A stretch of DNA of 64,000 bases from Microbacterium sp. Root553 (GCF_001426995.1 NZ_LMFY01000002.1:206847-270846); one strand, 5' to 3'; shown: positions 1 to 11,193, counted from the stretch's first letter. Numbers and translations: made by a program. Notes: generated by a model from the letters alone, not told the origin.

Positions 1-1
1 G

Positions 2-1057
2 ACCACGATGCTCGACGCGACGTACGACTCCGAGCAGCAGCTCGCCGATCACGATGCCGCCTTCGCGGTGATGCTGGAGCAGTTCGCCGCGCACGGTCCG
101 CTCCTCGACGAGCATCCGCCGGTCGCCGTCGGGCACCGCGTCGTGCACGGCGGCGCGCGGTTCTACGCGCCGACGCTCGTCACCCCGAACGTCGAGGAGC
201 AGATCGAGGAGCTCGCGGTCCTCGCTCCGCTGCACAACCCGGCGAACCTGGCCGGGATCGTCGCGGCGAAGGCGGTCTTCTCCGACGTGCCGCACGTCGC
301 GGTCTTCGACACCGCGTTCCACCAGACGCTCCCGCCCGCCGCGTACACCTACGCGATCGACGCCGAGCTCGCCGCCGCGCATCGGGTGCGACGCTACGGA
401 TTCCACGGGACCAGCCACCAGTTCGTGAGCGAATCGGCCGCCGCGTTCCTCGGCCGCGATCTCGGCACGCTCCGCCAGCTCGTCTTCCACCTCGGGAACG
501 GCGCCTCGGTCACGGCCGTCGACGGCGGGCGGTCGGTCGAGACCTCGATGGGCCTGACCCCGCTGGAGGGACTCGTCATGGGCACGCGCTCGGGCGACCT
601 CGACCCCGCCGCCCTCGTGCACCTCTCGCGGCGCGCCGGGTATTCGATCGACGATCTCGACGCGCTGCTCAACAAGCGCAGCGGTCTGCAGGGGCTCGCC
701 GGACGCAGCGACATGCGCGACATCCTCGCCGGTCGCGAGAGCGGCGACCAGGCGGCGACGCTCGCGTTCGACGTCTACACCCACCGCCTGCGCGCCTACG
801 CCGGGGCCTACATCGCCCAGCTCGGCGGCGTCGATGTCATCTCGTTCACCGCGGGCGTCGGCGAGAACGCTGCGGCGGTCCGCGCCGAGGCGATGGCGAC
901 CCTCGGATTCGCGGGCGTCGTCATCGACGCCGGACGCAATGCCGCGCGTGAACGCGGCATCCGTCGGATCTCCGCCGACACCTCCTCGGTGGCGGTGCTG
1001 GTCGTCCCGACGAACGAGGAGCTGGAGATCGCCAGACAGACCTCGCGCCTGCTCTGA
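2..1057 (+). CDS. ackA: Acetate kinase, 5'-truncated by the window edge
   Basis: Acetate kinase interconverts acetate plus ATP with acetyl phosphate plus ADP in the cytoplasm, usually paired with phosphotransacetylase. The reading frame is open from base 2; the ATG at 8 is internal, because family members are about 395-400 residues and only about 350 are visible, without the N-terminal NSGSSS region. Visible ASKHA-fold motifs are GHRVVHGG (about residues 41-48), the GFHGTSHQ block, the LGNGASV phosphate loop, and the MGTRSGDLDP segment. The stop is at 1055-1057. pta probably lies just upstream, outside the window (inference). The identification is firm; only the start is missing. Confidence 0.97.
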   Translation, partial: TTMLDATYDSEQQLADHDAAFAVMLEQFAAHGPLLDEHPPVAVGHRVVHGGARFYAPTLVTPNVEEQIEELAVLAPLHNPANLAGIVAAKAVFSDVPHVAVFDTAFHQTLPPAAYTYAIDAELAAAHRVRRYGFHGTSHQFVSESAAAFLGRDLGTLRQLVFHLGNGASVTAVDGGRSVETSMGLTPLEGLVMGTRSGDLDPAALVHLSRRAGYSIDDLDALLNKRSGLQGLAGRSDMRDILAGRESGDQAATLAFDVYTHRLRAYAGAYIAQLGGVDVISFTAGVGENAAAVRAEAMATLGFAGVVIDAGRNAARERGIRRISADTSSVAVLVVPTNEELEIARQTSRLL

Positions 1058-1161
1058 CCCATCCGATCCCGGGGGTGTGCGGCGGTGCCGTGCCGCACTA
1101 CGCTTGCACAGTGGCACGGAGAGGTGCCGGTACCCCTCACCCGTTCCCCACGGAGGCTCCT

Positions 1162-1959
1162 GTGCCCGAAGCCCTGCCCGATCTGCTCCGCGCCGACGGC
1201 GTCCTGTTCGACCTCGACGGCGTGCTGACCCCCACCGCCGAGGTGCACATGCGCGCCTGGAAGGCGGTGTTCGACGAGGTGTTCGAGCGCCTGTCGCTGA
1301 CCCCCGAGTACTCGGATGCCGACTACTTCGATTACGTCGACGGCAAGAAGCGCTACGACGGGGTGGCGAGCCTGATGCGCAGCCGCAACGTCGAGATCCC
1401 CTGGGGCGCCGTCGACGATCCGCCCGAGGCCGAGACCATCTGCGGCATCGGCAATCGCAAGAACGCGGCCTTCGCCGCCTCCTTGCGCGCCGAGGGCATC
1501 GCTCCGTTCCCCGGCTCGCTCGCGGTCGTCGAGAAGCTCGCCGCCGCCGGCGTGCCGCTGGGCGTCGTCTCGAGTTCGAAGAACGCCGAGGAGGTGTTGG
1601 CCGCCGCCGGCATCCGCTCGTTCTTCCGCGTCGTCGTCGACGGGGTCGTGGCCGAACGCGATGACCTCGCCTCCAAGCCCGCCGCCGACATGTTCCGCGC
1701 CGGCGCGATCGCCCTGGGCGTCGACCCGGCGCGCAGCATCGCCGTCGAGGATGCGACCTCGGGTGCGGCGTCCGCCGCCGCCGCCGGATTCGCCGATGTC
1801 GTGGGCGTGGATCGCGGCGCGGGGGCCGAGGCCCTGCGTGCCGCAGGAGCCACCGTCGTGGTCGAGGACCTCGACGCGTTCCTCGCCGACGCCACGCACG
1901 AACCCGCACAGACCACCGCACACCAGGCCGCCCCTTCCGGCACCGAGGAGACCGCATGA
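1162..1959 (+). CDS. HAD-superfamily beta-phosphoglucomutase-like hydrolase
   Basis: Predicted to convert beta-glucose 1-phosphate to glucose 6-phosphate, the product-clearing step next to a GH65 phosphorylase. The GTG at 1162 is chosen over upstream in-frame codons because a CGGAGG Shine-Dalgarno sequence sits at 1151-1156 and the protein then begins just before the HAD core. Motifs in order: DLDGVLT (nucleophile Asp and the acid/base Asp two residues on), GVVSSSKN, SKPAADMF with the conserved Lys, and AVEDATSG. At 265 residues it is longer than the roughly 220-residue firmicute enzyme, with a larger cap domain, like the mycobacterial version beside its GH65 gene. It overlaps the next gene by 4 bases (ATGA), so translation is probably coupled. 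Another sugar-phosphate mutase or phosphatase is possible. Confidence 0.85.
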   Translation: MPEALPDLLRADGVLFDLDGVLTPTAEVHMRAWKAVFDEVFERLSLTPEYSDADYFDYVDGKKRYDGVASLMRSRNVEIPWGAVDDPPEAETICGIGNRKNAAFAASLRAEGIAPFPGSLAVVEKLAAAGVPLGVVSSSKNAEEVLAAAGIRSFFRVVVDGVVAERDDLASKPAADMFRAGAIALGVDPARSIAVEDATSGAASAAAAGFADVVGVDRGAGAEALRAAGATVVVEDLDAFLADATHEPAQTTAHQAAPSGTEETA

Positions 1960-4457
1960 TCGCCCGCGACCGCTTCCCCGTCGACCCCTGGCGGCTCATC
2001 GAGACGCGCTACTCCGAGGACGGCGTGGGGGAGACCCTCTTCGGCGTCGGGAACGGCTACCTCGGTCTGCGCGGCAACCACATCGAGGGACGCGGAGCAC
2101 ACGAGCACGGCACCTTCATCAACGGGCTCCACGAGACCTGGCCGATCCGCCACGCCGAGCAGGCCTACGGGTTCGCGGAGGTCGGGCAGACGATCGTCAA
2201 CGCACCGGATGCCAAGGTCATGCGCGTCTACGTCGACGATGAGCCGATCTCGTTCGACGAGGCGGACGTGCGCGAGTACCGGCGCACGCTCGACATGCGC
2301 ACCGGCGTGCTCGAGCGCGTCGTGGTCTGGGAGACGCCCTCGGGGAAGCGCGTGCGGATGCGCGACGAGCGCATCGTCAGCTTCGAAGAGCGTCACCTGG
2401 CGGTGCTGCGCCTCGAGGTCGTCGTCGAGAACGCCGATGCCCCGGTCACCGTCAGCTGCCAGATGATCAACCGTCAGGACGGGGCCGGCGTCTACGCGGG
2501 CACCCCGAACGAGGCGAAGAGCGGGTTCGACCCGCGCAAGTCCGAGAAGATCGCCGAGCGCGTGCTCGAGCCTGCGGAGTACTGGCAGGACGGCCTGCGC
2601 TCGGCGCTGTCGTACTCGGTCTCGGCGTCGGGGATGACCGTCGCGGTCGTCGCCGACCACATCATCGAGACCGAGAACGACTACACCTCGCGCACCCTCA
2701 TCGAGGCGGACATCTCGAAGAACGTGTTCCGCGTGCAGGCCAAGGCGGGCGTGCCCATCACGGTCACCAAGCTCGTGAGCTACCACACGTCCCGCGGTGT
2801 CCCCCCGCGCGAGCTCGTCGACCGCTGCCGTCGCTCGCTCGACCGGGTCGCGTTCGAGGGCGTGCAGGCGCAGTTCGACCGCCAGGCCGAATGGCTGGCG
2901 GCCTTCTGGGAGCGGAGCGACGTGCAGATCGGCGGGCACGACGACATCCAGCAGGCGACCCGGTGGTGCCTGCTGCAGCTCGCCCAGGCCTCCGCGCGCG
3001 CCGACGGCACCGGCGTGCCGGCCAAGGGCGTCTCGGGATCGGGCTACAGCGGCCACTACTTCTGGGACACCGAGATCTACGTCCTGCCGTTCCTCACCTA
3101 CACGTCGCCGCAGTGGGCCAGGAACGCCCTGCGCGCCAGGGCGCTCATGCTCCCCGCGGCACGCCGCAGGGCCTCGCAGCTGAACGAGGCCGGCGCACTG
3201 TTCCCCTGGCGCACCATCAACGGCGAGGAGGCATCGGCCTACTACGCCGCGGGCACCGCGCAGTACCACATCAACGCCGACGTCAGCTTCGCGCTGGGCA
3301 AGTACGTCCGCGCGACCGGCGACGAGGACTTCCTGCGCCGTGAGGGCATCGACATCGCGATCGAGACGGCGCGACTGTGGGCGACGCTCGGCTTCTGGCG
3401 CACGTCGCGCCTCGTCGCCGACCCGAGCGACGACGGCGTCGAGACCTTCCACATCCACGGGGTCACGGGCCCCGACGAGTACACGACCGTCGTGAACGAC
3501 AACCTGTACACGAACGTCATGGCCCGCTACAACCTGCGCTATGCAGCGCGTGTCGTGCGGGAAGCGCGCGAGGCGAACGGCGAGGAGTTCGCCAGGGTCG
3601 TCGAGCGCACGGGCCTCGCCGAGGGCGAGGCGGAGGGATGGGAGCGCGCCGCCGACGCGATGTTCATCCCGTTCAGCGAGACGCTCGGCATCCACCCGCA
3701 GGACTCCCTGTTCCTCGAGCGCGAGGTCTGGGATCTCGCGCACACGCCGCCGGAGCAGCGGCCCCTGCTGCTGCACTTCCACCCGCTGGTCATCTACCGG
3801 TTCCAGGTGCTCAAGCAGGCGGATGTCGTGCTGGCGCTCTTCCTGCAGGGCAACCACTTCACGCCCGAGGAGAAGAAGGCGGACTTCGACTACTACGACC
3901 CGCTGACCACGGGCGACTCGACGCTGTCGGCGGTCGTGCAGTCGATCCTCGCCGCGGAGGTCGGCTACCAGGACCTCGCCCTGCAGTACTTCCGGCAGTC
4001 GCTCTTCGTCGATCTTCACGACCTGCACCACAACGCGGCGGACGGCGTGCATGTGGCCTCCGCCGGAGGCGTGTGGACGGCGCTCGTGTGCGGCTTCGGC
4101 GGTATGCGCGATTACGCGGGCGAACTCAGCTTCGATCCGCGCCTTCCCGCCGACTGGCCGTCGCTGTCGTATCCGCTGCAGTGGCAGGGGTCGACGCTCC
4201 AGATCACTCTGACCACCGACGAGCTGCGCGTGCACGTGGGCTCCGGGGGTCCGGTCTCGTTCACCGTGCGTGAGGTCGCCTACACCGCCACCTCCGACGA
4301 GGACGTCGTCGTGCCGCTGGCCGACCAGGGTCCGCGCATCGAGGGACGCCCGTCGCTGCGTCAGTTCGCGGATGCGCTTCGCGACGACGGCACCCTGATC
4401 TCGGCATCCGTGCCGGTGATCACGACCGTCATCCCGGTGATCGAGCCGATCGACTGA
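1956..4457 (+). CDS. Glycoside hydrolase family 65 protein (maltose/trehalose/kojibiose-type phosphorylase)
   Basis: GH65 enzymes phosphorolyse alpha-linked glucose disaccharides with inversion, giving beta-glucose 1-phosphate plus a sugar. The 833 residues match family length. An N-terminal beta-sandwich begins with LFGVGNGYLGLRGN (about residue 28), followed by the (alpha/alpha)6 barrel. The catalytic acid is Glu508 in VTGPDEY, and TTGDSTLS (about residue 651) is the phosphate-binding loop; a small C-terminal sheet domain follows. The start ATG overlaps the stop of the mutase gene, so the pair forms a two-step route from disaccharide to glucose 6-phosphate. Substrate cannot be read from the motifs. 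No signal peptide is seen, so action is cytosolic on an imported sugar. Confidence 0.93.
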   Translation: MIARDRFPVDPWRLIETRYSEDGVGETLFGVGNGYLGLRGNHIEGRGAHEHGTFINGLHETWPIRHAEQAYGFAEVGQTIVNAPDAKVMRVYVDDEPISFDEADVREYRRTLDMRTGVLERVVVWETPSGKRVRMRDERIVSFEERHLAVLRLEVVVENADAPVTVSCQMINRQDGAGVYAGTPNEAKSGFDPRKSEKIAERVLEPAEYWQDGLRSALSYSVSASGMTVAVVADHIIETENDYTSRTLIEADISKNVFRVQAKAGVPITVTKLVSYHTSRGVPPRELVDRCRRSLDRVAFEGVQAQFDRQAEWLAAFWERSDVQIGGHDDIQQATRWCLLQLAQASARADGTGVPAKGVSGSGYSGHYFWDTEIYVLPFLTYTSPQWARNALRARALMLPAARRRASQLNEAGALFPWRTINGEEASAYYAAGTAQYHINADVSFALGKYVRATGDEDFLRREGIDIAIETARLWATLGFWRTSRLVADPSDDGVETFHIHGVTGPDEYTTVVNDNLYTNVMARYNLRYAARVVREAREANGEEFARVVERTGLAEGEAEGWERAADAMFIPFSETLGIHPQDSLFLEREVWDLAHTPPEQRPLLLHFHPLVIYRFQVLKQADVVLALFLQGNHFTPEEKKADFDYYDPLTTGDSTLSAVVQSILAAEVGYQDLALQYFRQSLFVDLHDLHHNAADGVHVASAGGVWTALVCGFGGMRDYAGELSFDPRLPADWPSLSYPLQWQGSTLQITLTTDELRVHVGSGGPVSFTVREVAYTATSDEDVVVPLADQGPRIEGRPSLRQFADALRDDGTLISASVPVITTVIPVIEPID

Positions 4458-4544
4458 CCTCGCCGATCGGGGGGTCGCGGTGACGTCTGTCGTGCCGCGG
4501 CCCCGATCGGCGGGCGGGCCTGCCTGAACGTCCGTGGCACGCCG

Positions 4545-4556
4545 TAGGCTGGTGTG
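4545..4556 (+). promoter_or_regulatory. Predicted leaderless promoter of dnaX
   Basis: TAGGCT at 4545-4550 fits an actinobacterial -10 box. Six bases separate it from the GTG at 4557, so transcription would start at the start codon. No Shine-Dalgarno sequence is present. This favours GTG 4557 over the adjacent in-frame GTG 4554. Confidence 0.65.
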
Positions 4557-6950
4557 GTGACCACAGCCCTCTACCGCCGATACCGCCCCGAGTCGTTCGG
4601 CGAGATGATCGGGCAGTCCCAGGTGACCGAACCGCTGATGACCGCCCTGCGAGGCGACAGGGTCGGCCACGCCTATCTGTTCTCCGGACCGCGCGGATGC
4701 GGCAAGACGACCTCCGCCCGCATCCTCGCCCGGTGCCTGAACTGCGCCGAGGGCCCCACCGATGTCCCCTGCGGCACGTGCCCGAGCTGCGTCGAGCTGT
4801 CGCGTGCGGGTGGCGGATCGCTCGACGTGGTCGAGATCGACGCGGCCAGCCACAACGGTGTCGACGACGCCCGTGATCTGCGCGAGCGGGCGACCTTCGC
4901 CCCCAGCCGCGACCGCTACAAGATCTTCATCCTCGACGAGGCGCACATGGTGACGCCGCAGGGATTCAACGCGCTGCTGAAGCTCGTCGAAGAGCCGCCG
5001 GAGCACGTCAAGTTCATCTTCGCGACCACGGAGCCAGAGAAGGTGCTCGGCACGATCCGCTCGCGCACGCACCACTACCCCTTCCGGCTGGTGCCGCCGG
5101 CGGCGATGCTCGAGTACGTCGAGAAGCTCTGCACCGAAGAGGGCGTCGTCGCCGAGCGCGGCGTGCTGCCGCTGGTGGTCCGCGCCGGCGGCGGGTCCCC
5201 GCGAGACACCCTCTCGCTGCTCGACCAGCTGATCGCCGGCTCCGATTCCCCGGCCGGTTCAGAGACCGTCACCGTGGCGTACGAGCGGGCCGTGGCGCTG
5301 CTCGGATACACCCATGCGGCATTGCTCGACGAGATCGTCGACGCTCTGGCCGCCGCCGACGCCGCTGCCGCCTTCCCGGCGATCGACCGCGTCGTGCAGA
5401 CGGGTCAGGACCCGCGTCGGTTCGTCGATGATCTGCTCGAACGACTCCGCGACCTCATCGTGATCGCGGCGGTCGGGGCCGGCGCCTCTTCGGTGCTGCG
5501 CGGACTCGCCGAAGACGAACTCACACGCATGCGTGCGCAGGCCGAGTCCTTCGGCTCCGCGCGACTGTCGCGCACGGCAGACGTCGTCAGCGCTGCCCTC
5601 GACGACATGTCCGGCGCGACATCGCCCCGACTCCACCTCGAGCTGATGGTCGCGCGCGTTCTCGCCGCGGCGACAGCTGTCGCCGCACCGGCGACGCCGG
5701 CGACCGCAGGAGCTGCGAGCGCGCCCGCACGGCAGACGCCGTCGGCGACGGAGCAGGCGAAGCCGTCTGTGTCCGAGCAGGCGAAGTCGTCTGTGTCCGA
5801 GCAGGCGAAGTCGTCTGTGACTGATCGGGGAGGGTCGGCCGTGGCCGAGGCCACTCCTCCGTCGGATGCCGGCGATGGCACGGCAGGCGCCGCCACGCCC
5901 GAGTCCGAGTCGCCCGAGTCCGTGTCGCCCGCGGCCGACACGACCGCGGCTCCGGCGCCGGCCTCTGCCGCATCAGCGCCCGCCGAGCCCGCCGCCGCAC
6001 CGGCCGGTCCGGTGAGCTTCGAGGACCTCACCGCGGCCTGGCCCGCGATCCTCAAGCGGCTCGAAGACGTCAGCCGCACCTCGTGGCTCCTGGCCACCGC
6101 CGTGCAGCCCCTGGCCTTCGTGGCCGAGACCGAGGTGCTCACGCTCGGCTTCGCCAGTCAGCACGACGTCGCCAAGTTCAAGGGGACGACACCGGGATCC
6201 GGGCCCTCCGACCACCTGCGGAGCGCGATCGAACAGCAGCTCGGGGTGCGCGTCAAGTACCTGCCCGCGCCGATGCCGGCCGGTGGCGCACCCCGTCAGC
6301 CCGCGACTCCCGCCGCCGGCCGCCCGAGCGCCGACGCCCCCGCATCGGAGCCTGCGTCAGCGCGCCCACCGCGCGCTCAGACACCGGCCGCCTCGACGGG
6401 CCCCGTGACGGAGTGGGCGGTGGCCGCTATTCCGGCATCCGTCGATGCTGCTCCGGCCGCGCCCGCAGCGCGGACGTCGACCGCAGTGGCCGCTCCGGTC
6501 GCGCCCGCAGAGCAGATCGAGCCCGTCGCCCCGGTCGACCCCGCCATCCCGGCCTCCCCGGCCACCCCGGTGGCAGGCAGCGCGGCGCCGTCGCTCGACG
6601 GACCGGCCCCGAGCGACGAACCGCCCTATCCGGTCGACGAGGAGCCGCCGTACTTCGATGACGAGCCGCCGTACGATCCGTCGTACGAGCCCGCACCGAG
6701 CGGCCCCACCCCGGCGCGGGCGCAGAACTCCGCGCCGACGTCTCCGCGGTCGGCGACCGCATCCGACGCTCCCGTGCAGGTCACGGGATCGCCGGTGCGC
6801 ACGGTCGCGGCGGCCGCACCAGCCCCGGTCATCACCGAGCGTGCCCCCGGCGGGGGAGTCCAGCGCTACGGTGAGGCCGTGATCCGCCAGGTGCTCGGCG
6901 CGACATTCGTGCGCGAAGAGCCCTACGAGCCCCCGACGAGGTTCTCCTGA
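4557..6950 (+). CDS. dnaX: DNA polymerase III subunits gamma/tau
   Basis: Clamp-loader ATPase that loads the beta clamp and couples polymerase cores at the fork. The N-terminal AAA+ module has the P-loop GPRGCGKT (residues 44-51), a zinc module with Cys63, Cys72, Cys75 and Cys78, and FILDEAH as Walker B. Domain III and a long Ala/Pro-rich tail follow. The tail contains three 24-bp tandem repeats (5751-5822) and repeated EPPY motifs near residues 685-720. It is 797 residues long, at the upper end for actinobacteria. I see no A-rich slippery heptamer, so an E. coli-type frameshift making gamma is unlikely. The stop overlaps recR by one base. Confidence 0.96.
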   Translation: MTTALYRRYRPESFGEMIGQSQVTEPLMTALRGDRVGHAYLFSGPRGCGKTTSARILARCLNCAEGPTDVPCGTCPSCVELSRAGGGSLDVVEIDAASHNGVDDARDLRERATFAPSRDRYKIFILDEAHMVTPQGFNALLKLVEEPPEHVKFIFATTEPEKVLGTIRSRTHHYPFRLVPPAAMLEYVEKLCTEEGVVAERGVLPLVVRAGGGSPRDTLSLLDQLIAGSDSPAGSETVTVAYERAVALLGYTHAALLDEIVDALAAADAAAAFPAIDRVVQTGQDPRRFVDDLLERLRDLIVIAAVGAGASSVLRGLAEDELTRMRAQAESFGSARLSRTADVVSAALDDMSGATSPRLHLELMVARVLAAATAVAAPATPATAGAASAPARQTPSATEQAKPSVSEQAKSSVSEQAKSSVTDRGGSAVAEATPPSDAGDGTAGAATPESESPESVSPAADTTAAPAPASAASAPAEPAAAPAGPVSFEDLTAAWPAILKRLEDVSRTSWLLATAVQPLAFVAETEVLTLGFASQHDVAKFKGTTPGSGPSDHLRSAIEQQLGVRVKYLPAPMPAGGAPRQPATPAAGRPSADAPASEPASARPPRAQTPAASTGPVTEWAVAAIPASVDAAPAAPAARTSTAVAAPVAPAEQIEPVAPVDPAIPASPATPVAGSAAPSLDGPAPSDEPPYPVDEEPPYFDDEPPYDPSYEPAPSGPTPARAQNSAPTSPRSATASDAPVQVTGSPVRTVAAAAPAPVITERAPGGGVQRYGEAVIRQVLGATFVREEPYEPPTRFS
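5751..5822 (+). repeat. Three 24-bp tandem repeats inside dnaX
   Basis: Units at 5751-5774, 5775-5798 and 5799-5822 are nearly identical and keep the reading frame, encoding [16 protein letters not shown] and EQAKSSVT. They lie in the low-complexity linker between the AAA+ core and the C-terminal tau domain, so copy number should vary between strains without frameshifting the gene. Confidence 0.9.
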
Positions 6951-7543
6951 TGTATGACGGAATCGTTCAGGAACTGATCGACGAGTTCGGCCGGCTCCCC
7001 GGAATCGGACCCAAGTCGGCGCAGCGCATCGCCTTCCACATCCTGCAGACGCCGACCTTCGACGTCGCTCGGCTCTCCGAGCTGCTGGTCGAGATCCGCG
7101 TGCGCGTCCGGTTCTGCGAGATCTGCGGCAACGTCGCGGAGCAGGAGCGCTGCACGATCTGCCGCGATCCTCGTCGCAACCCAGCGCTGATCTGCGTCGT
7201 CGAAGACGCGAAGGACGTCGCCGCCATCGAGCGCACACGCGAATTCCGAGGTCTGTACCACGTGCTCGGCGGCGCGATCAGTCCGATCGCCGGCATCGGG
7301 CCCGATGATCTGCGCATCGCGCAGCTCATGACGCGTCTCGCCGACGGCACGGTGCAGGAGGTCATCCTCGCCACGAACCCCAACCTCGAAGGCGAGGCGA
7401 CGGCCAGCTACCTGAGCCGCCTGCTCACCACGATGGAGATCACCGTGTCGCGCCTCGCCTCCGGACTCCCGGTCGGCGGCGACCTCGAGTACGCCGACGA
7501 GGTCACCCTCGGCCGTGCGTTCGAGGGACGGCGCGTGCTGTGA
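6950..7543 (+). CDS. recR: Recombination mediator protein RecR
   Basis: RecR acts with RecO (and RecF) to load RecA on SSB-coated gaps. The 197 residues match the family. The order is an N-terminal helix-hairpin-helix ([13 protein letters not shown], about residues 11-23), a four-Cys zinc finger (CEIC and CTIC near residues 55-70), a Toprim domain starting ICVVEDAKD, and a C-terminal tail with [14 protein letters not shown]. The ATG at 6950 shares its A with the dnaX stop (TGATG), and the gene ends in a GTGA overlap with the transporter gene. The dnaX-recR adjacency is common in bacteria. Confidence 0.97.
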   Translation: MYDGIVQELIDEFGRLPGIGPKSAQRIAFHILQTPTFDVARLSELLVEIRVRVRFCEICGNVAEQERCTICRDPRRNPALICVVEDAKDVAAIERTREFRGLYHVLGGAISPIAGIGPDDLRIAQLMTRLADGTVQEVILATNPNLEGEATASYLSRLLTTMEITVSRLASGLPVGGDLEYADEVTLGRAFEGRRVL

Positions 7544-8493
7544 CCCCGCAGGGCGGGTTCACCCGCCGCGGGTGGCTGCTCTTCGCAGCGATGGCCCTGC
7601 TGTGGGGTGTGCCCTACCTCTTCATCAGCATCGCGGTCGAGTCGCTCTCGCCGCCGGCGATCGTCGCGGGGCGCACACTCATCGCCGCGCTGATCCTGCT
7701 CCCGTTCGCCCTGCGCGGGGGCGCATTGCGCACGGCGCTCAGGCACTGGCCCTGGGTCCTCCTGTTCGGCGCCGTCGAGATGGCCGGGCCGTTCGTGCTG
7801 CTCGGCCACGCCGAGATGACCCTGCCCTCGGGGATGACCGGCCTGCTCGTGGCGACCGTGCCGCTGTTCGCCGCGCTCATCGCCCTCGGCGGGGGAGATC
7901 GCGGTGTGCTGCGCCCCACCCGCGCGATCGGCCTCCTCGTGGGTTTCGTCGGGGTGGCGATCGTCGTCGCAGGACCAGGGCTCTTCGGCGGCCAGGTCAG
8001 CCTGCTCGCCGCCGGCGAGGTGCTCCTCGTGGCGGTCCTCTACGCCATCGCTCCGTTCATCATCGCGCGCAAGCTCAGCGACGTCCCCTCGCTCGGCACC
8101 ATCACGCTCTCCCTGCTCATGATCGGCGTGATCTACCTGCCGATCGGAATCCTCACCCAGCATCGGATGCCGACGCTGCCCTCGCTCGCGGCGCTCCTCG
8201 CGCTGGCCGTCATCTGCACGGCGGTCGCCTTCCTGGCCTTCTTCGCGCTCATCCGCGAGGTGGGACCCGTGCGGGCGCCGCTGTTCACCTACGTCAATCC
8301 GGTGGTGGCGATCCTTCTGGGAGCGCTCGTGCTGGCCGAGCCGCTGACGCCGGGTCTGCTGATGGGCTTCCCCCTGATCGTCGCCGGATGCTGGCTCGCG
8401 GCCACCGGCGGTCGCCTGCGTGCATCGAAAGCGGTGCCGCCGGCATCCGTCGCTCCCGATCTCACCCCCGCTCCGCTCCCGCCCGCTCCCTGA
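7540..8493 (+). CDS. EamA-family (DMT superfamily) membrane exporter
   Basis: A 317-residue integral membrane protein with about ten hydrophobic helices arranged as two EamA repeats, the fold of drug/metabolite exporters such as RhtA and YdcZ relatives. The GTG start at 7540 overlaps the recR stop by 4 bases, so it is translationally coupled to recR. Features seen are the N-terminal [10 protein letters not shown] segment and a second-repeat segment rich in Gly, Ala and Leu ending [20 protein letters not shown]. Substrate is unknown. The position just before lysC-asd could suggest amino-acid or intermediate export, but that is only a guess. Confidence 0.88.
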   Translation: MTPQGGFTRRGWLLFAAMALLWGVPYLFISIAVESLSPPAIVAGRTLIAALILLPFALRGGALRTALRHWPWVLLFGAVEMAGPFVLLGHAEMTLPSGMTGLLVATVPLFAALIALGGGDRGVLRPTRAIGLLVGFVGVAIVVAGPGLFGGQVSLLAAGEVLLVAVLYAIAPFIIARKLSDVPSLGTITLSLLMIGVIYLPIGILTQHRMPTLPSLAALLALAVICTAVAFLAFFALIREVGPVRAPLFTYVNPVVAILLGALVLAEPLTPGLLMGFPLIVAGCWLAATGGRLRASKAVPPASVAPDLTPAPLPPAP

Positions 8494-8524
8494 TCCATCC
8501 GGCTCCCGGTTCGGCCGCGCCCGT

Positions 8525-8561
8525 CACATGCGCGGCGGGGCATGTGCGCCGATCGTAGAAT
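8525..8561 (+). promoter_or_regulatory. lysC promoter with overlapping inverted repeat
   Basis: TAGAAT at 8556-8561 is a near-consensus -10, giving a start near 8568 and a 5' leader of about 33 nt. The 7-bp inverted repeat CACATGC/GCATGTG (8525-8546) covers the expected -35 region, so it could be an operator. It could also terminate the upstream transporter transcript. Confidence 0.55.
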
Positions 8562-8600
8562 GGGCGTGGGCGGATCCGCCCGACATCCCCGGGAGTGAAC

Positions 8601-9884
8601 GTGGCCCTCATCGTGCAGAAGTACGGCGGCTCATCCGTCGCCGACGCAGAGAGCATCAAGCGCGTCGCCAAGCGCATCGTCGACACGCGTCGCGCAGGGC
8701 ATGACGTCGTCGTCGCGGTGAGCGCGATGGGCGACACCACGGACGAGCTTCTCGACCTCGCGAACGAGGTGGCCCCGATCCCCGCGCCTCGCGAACTCGA
8801 CATGCTGCTCTCCAGCGGCGAGCGGATCTCGATGGCGCTGCTGGCCATGGCGATCCATTCGATGGGCTTCGAGGCGCGCTCCTTCACGGGCAGCCAGGCC
8901 GGCATGATCACCGACTCGCAGCACGGAGCGGCCCGCATCGTCGATGTCACTCCGGTGCGACTGCGCGAGGCGCTCGACGAGGGCGCGATCGTCATCGTCG
9001 CGGGCTTCCAGGGATTCAACCGCGACACGCGAGACATCACCACGCTCGGCCGCGGCGGCTCCGACACGACTGCGGTCGCGCTCGCCGCGGCGCTCTCCGC
9101 CGACGTCTGCGAGATCTACAGCGATGTCGACGGCATCTTCACGGCCGACCCGCGGGTCATCCCGAAGGCGCAGAAGCTCGACCACATCGGCAGCGAGGAG
9201 ATGCTCGAGCTCGCGGCCAACGGCGCGAAGGTGCTCTACATCCGCGCCGTCGAGTACGCACGCCGTCACGGCGTCCTGATCCACGCCCGGTCGACGTTCT
9301 CGTCGTCCGAGGGCACATACGTTCTGGGCGAGGGCATGAAGAACCCTCGCGAAGCCGAGGGAGCAGCACCCATGGAAGAACCGATCGTCGCCGGCGTCGC
9401 CACCGATTTCGGCCAGGCCAAGATCACCGTCTCGGGTGTTCCCGACGTGCCGGGCAAGGCGGCGGAGATCTTCAAGATCGTGGCCAAGTCGGGCGCCAAC
9501 GTCGACATGATCGTGCAGAACGTGTCTGCCACCGGACGCACTGACATCTCCTTCACGGTGCCGAAGGCGGATTCCGCGGGGGCGCTCAAGGCACTCGCCG
9601 GAGAGCAGACCGAGGTCGGATTCCAGAACCTCGTGCACGACGACCAGATCGGCAAGCTGTCGGTCGTCGGTGCGGGCATGCGCACGCACTCCGGTGTCTC
9701 GGCGACCCTGTTCGAGGCGCTGTCTGCGGGCGGCATCAACATCGAGATGATCTCGACCTCCGAGATCCGCATCTCGGTCGTGCTGCGCGACACCGACCTC
9801 GCCGAGGCGGCGCGCACCGTGCACACCGCGTACGGTCTCGACGGCGACGCCGAGGCGACCGTCCACGCCGGCACCGGCCGCTGA
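8601..9884 (+). CDS. lysC: Aspartate kinase, alpha subunit frame (with internal beta start)
   Basis: Catalyses ATP-dependent phosphorylation of L-aspartate, the first step to lysine, threonine, methionine and diaminopimelate. GTG 8601 is preferred to GTG 8595 because GGGAG at 8591-8595 then has proper spacing and the protein starts [10 protein letters not shown] as in relatives. The kinase domain (residues 1-about 245) has KYGGSSV and the GRGGSDTTA block; two ACT domains follow (about 265-420) and should bind lysine and threonine as feedback effectors. A second start inside the frame at 9372 predicts a separate beta regulatory subunit. asd follows after 167 bp with its own promoter. A 15-bp tandem duplication covers the stop codon. 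Confidence 0.96.
   Translation: MALIVQKYGGSSVADAESIKRVAKRIVDTRRAGHDVVVAVSAMGDTTDELLDLANEVAPIPAPRELDMLLSSGERISMALLAMAIHSMGFEARSFTGSQAGMITDSQHGAARIVDVTPVRLREALDEGAIVIVAGFQGFNRDTRDITTLGRGGSDTTAVALAAALSADVCEIYSDVDGIFTADPRVIPKAQKLDHIGSEEMLELAANGAKVLYIRAVEYARRHGVLIHARSTFSSSEGTYVLGEGMKNPREAEGAAPMEEPIVAGVATDFGQAKITVSGVPDVPGKAAEIFKIVAKSGANVDMIVQNVSATGRTDISFTVPKADSAGALKALAGEQTEVGFQNLVHDDQIGKLSVVGAGMRTHSGVSATLFEALSAGGINIEMISTSEIRISVVLRDTDLAEAARTVHTAYGLDGDAEATVHAGTGR
9357..9374 (+). promoter_or_regulatory. Internal ribosome binding site and start for the aspartate kinase beta subunit
   Basis: GAGGGA at 9357-9362 precedes an in-frame ATG at 9372 (codon 258), which opens [12 protein letters not shown], the same N-terminus type as the beta subunits of Corynebacterium and Bacillus aspartate kinases. 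The beta product would be the ACT-domain half, giving an alpha2-beta2 enzyme. Confidence 0.75.
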
Positions 9885-9902
9885 CCCACCGGCCGCTGAC
9901 CC
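9873..9902 (+). repeat. Perfect 2 x 15 bp tandem duplication over the lysC stop codon
   Basis: The unit accggccgctgaccc occurs at 9873-9887 and again at 9888-9902. The functional TGA (9882-9884) is inside the first copy. The duplication is therefore outside the protein but at the mRNA 3' end. Confidence 0.9.
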
Positions 9903-9949
9903 ACGCCGGCCCCGCCGGCCGGCCGGTCCTCGGCTCGCGGGCGGCACGG

Positions 9950-11122
<1,173 letters not shown>

Positions 11123-11133
11123 CGGCATCTCCG

Positions 11134-11170
11134 CCATACGGATCCGGTCTCACCGGACCGGTCCGTATGG
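11134..11170 (+). terminator. Hairpin terminator of asd
   Basis: CCATACGGA (11134-11142) pairs with TCCGTATGG (11162-11170), with a further TCCGGT/ACCGGA pairing inside. There is no T-run, which is common for actinobacterial terminators. Confidence 0.7.
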
Positions 11171-11193
11171 TCTGCCGTGCCCCGACCGCGAAC

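Noticed and set aside
1353..5075. 1240-codon open frame on the minus strand
   Set aside because: It is antisense to beta-PGM, GH65 and dnaX, with low-complexity Arg/Asp/Val-rich translation. It is the expected shadow of high-GC codon bias.
4557..6950. Programmed frameshift in dnaX producing gamma
   Set aside because: No A-rich or other convincing slippery heptamer is present.
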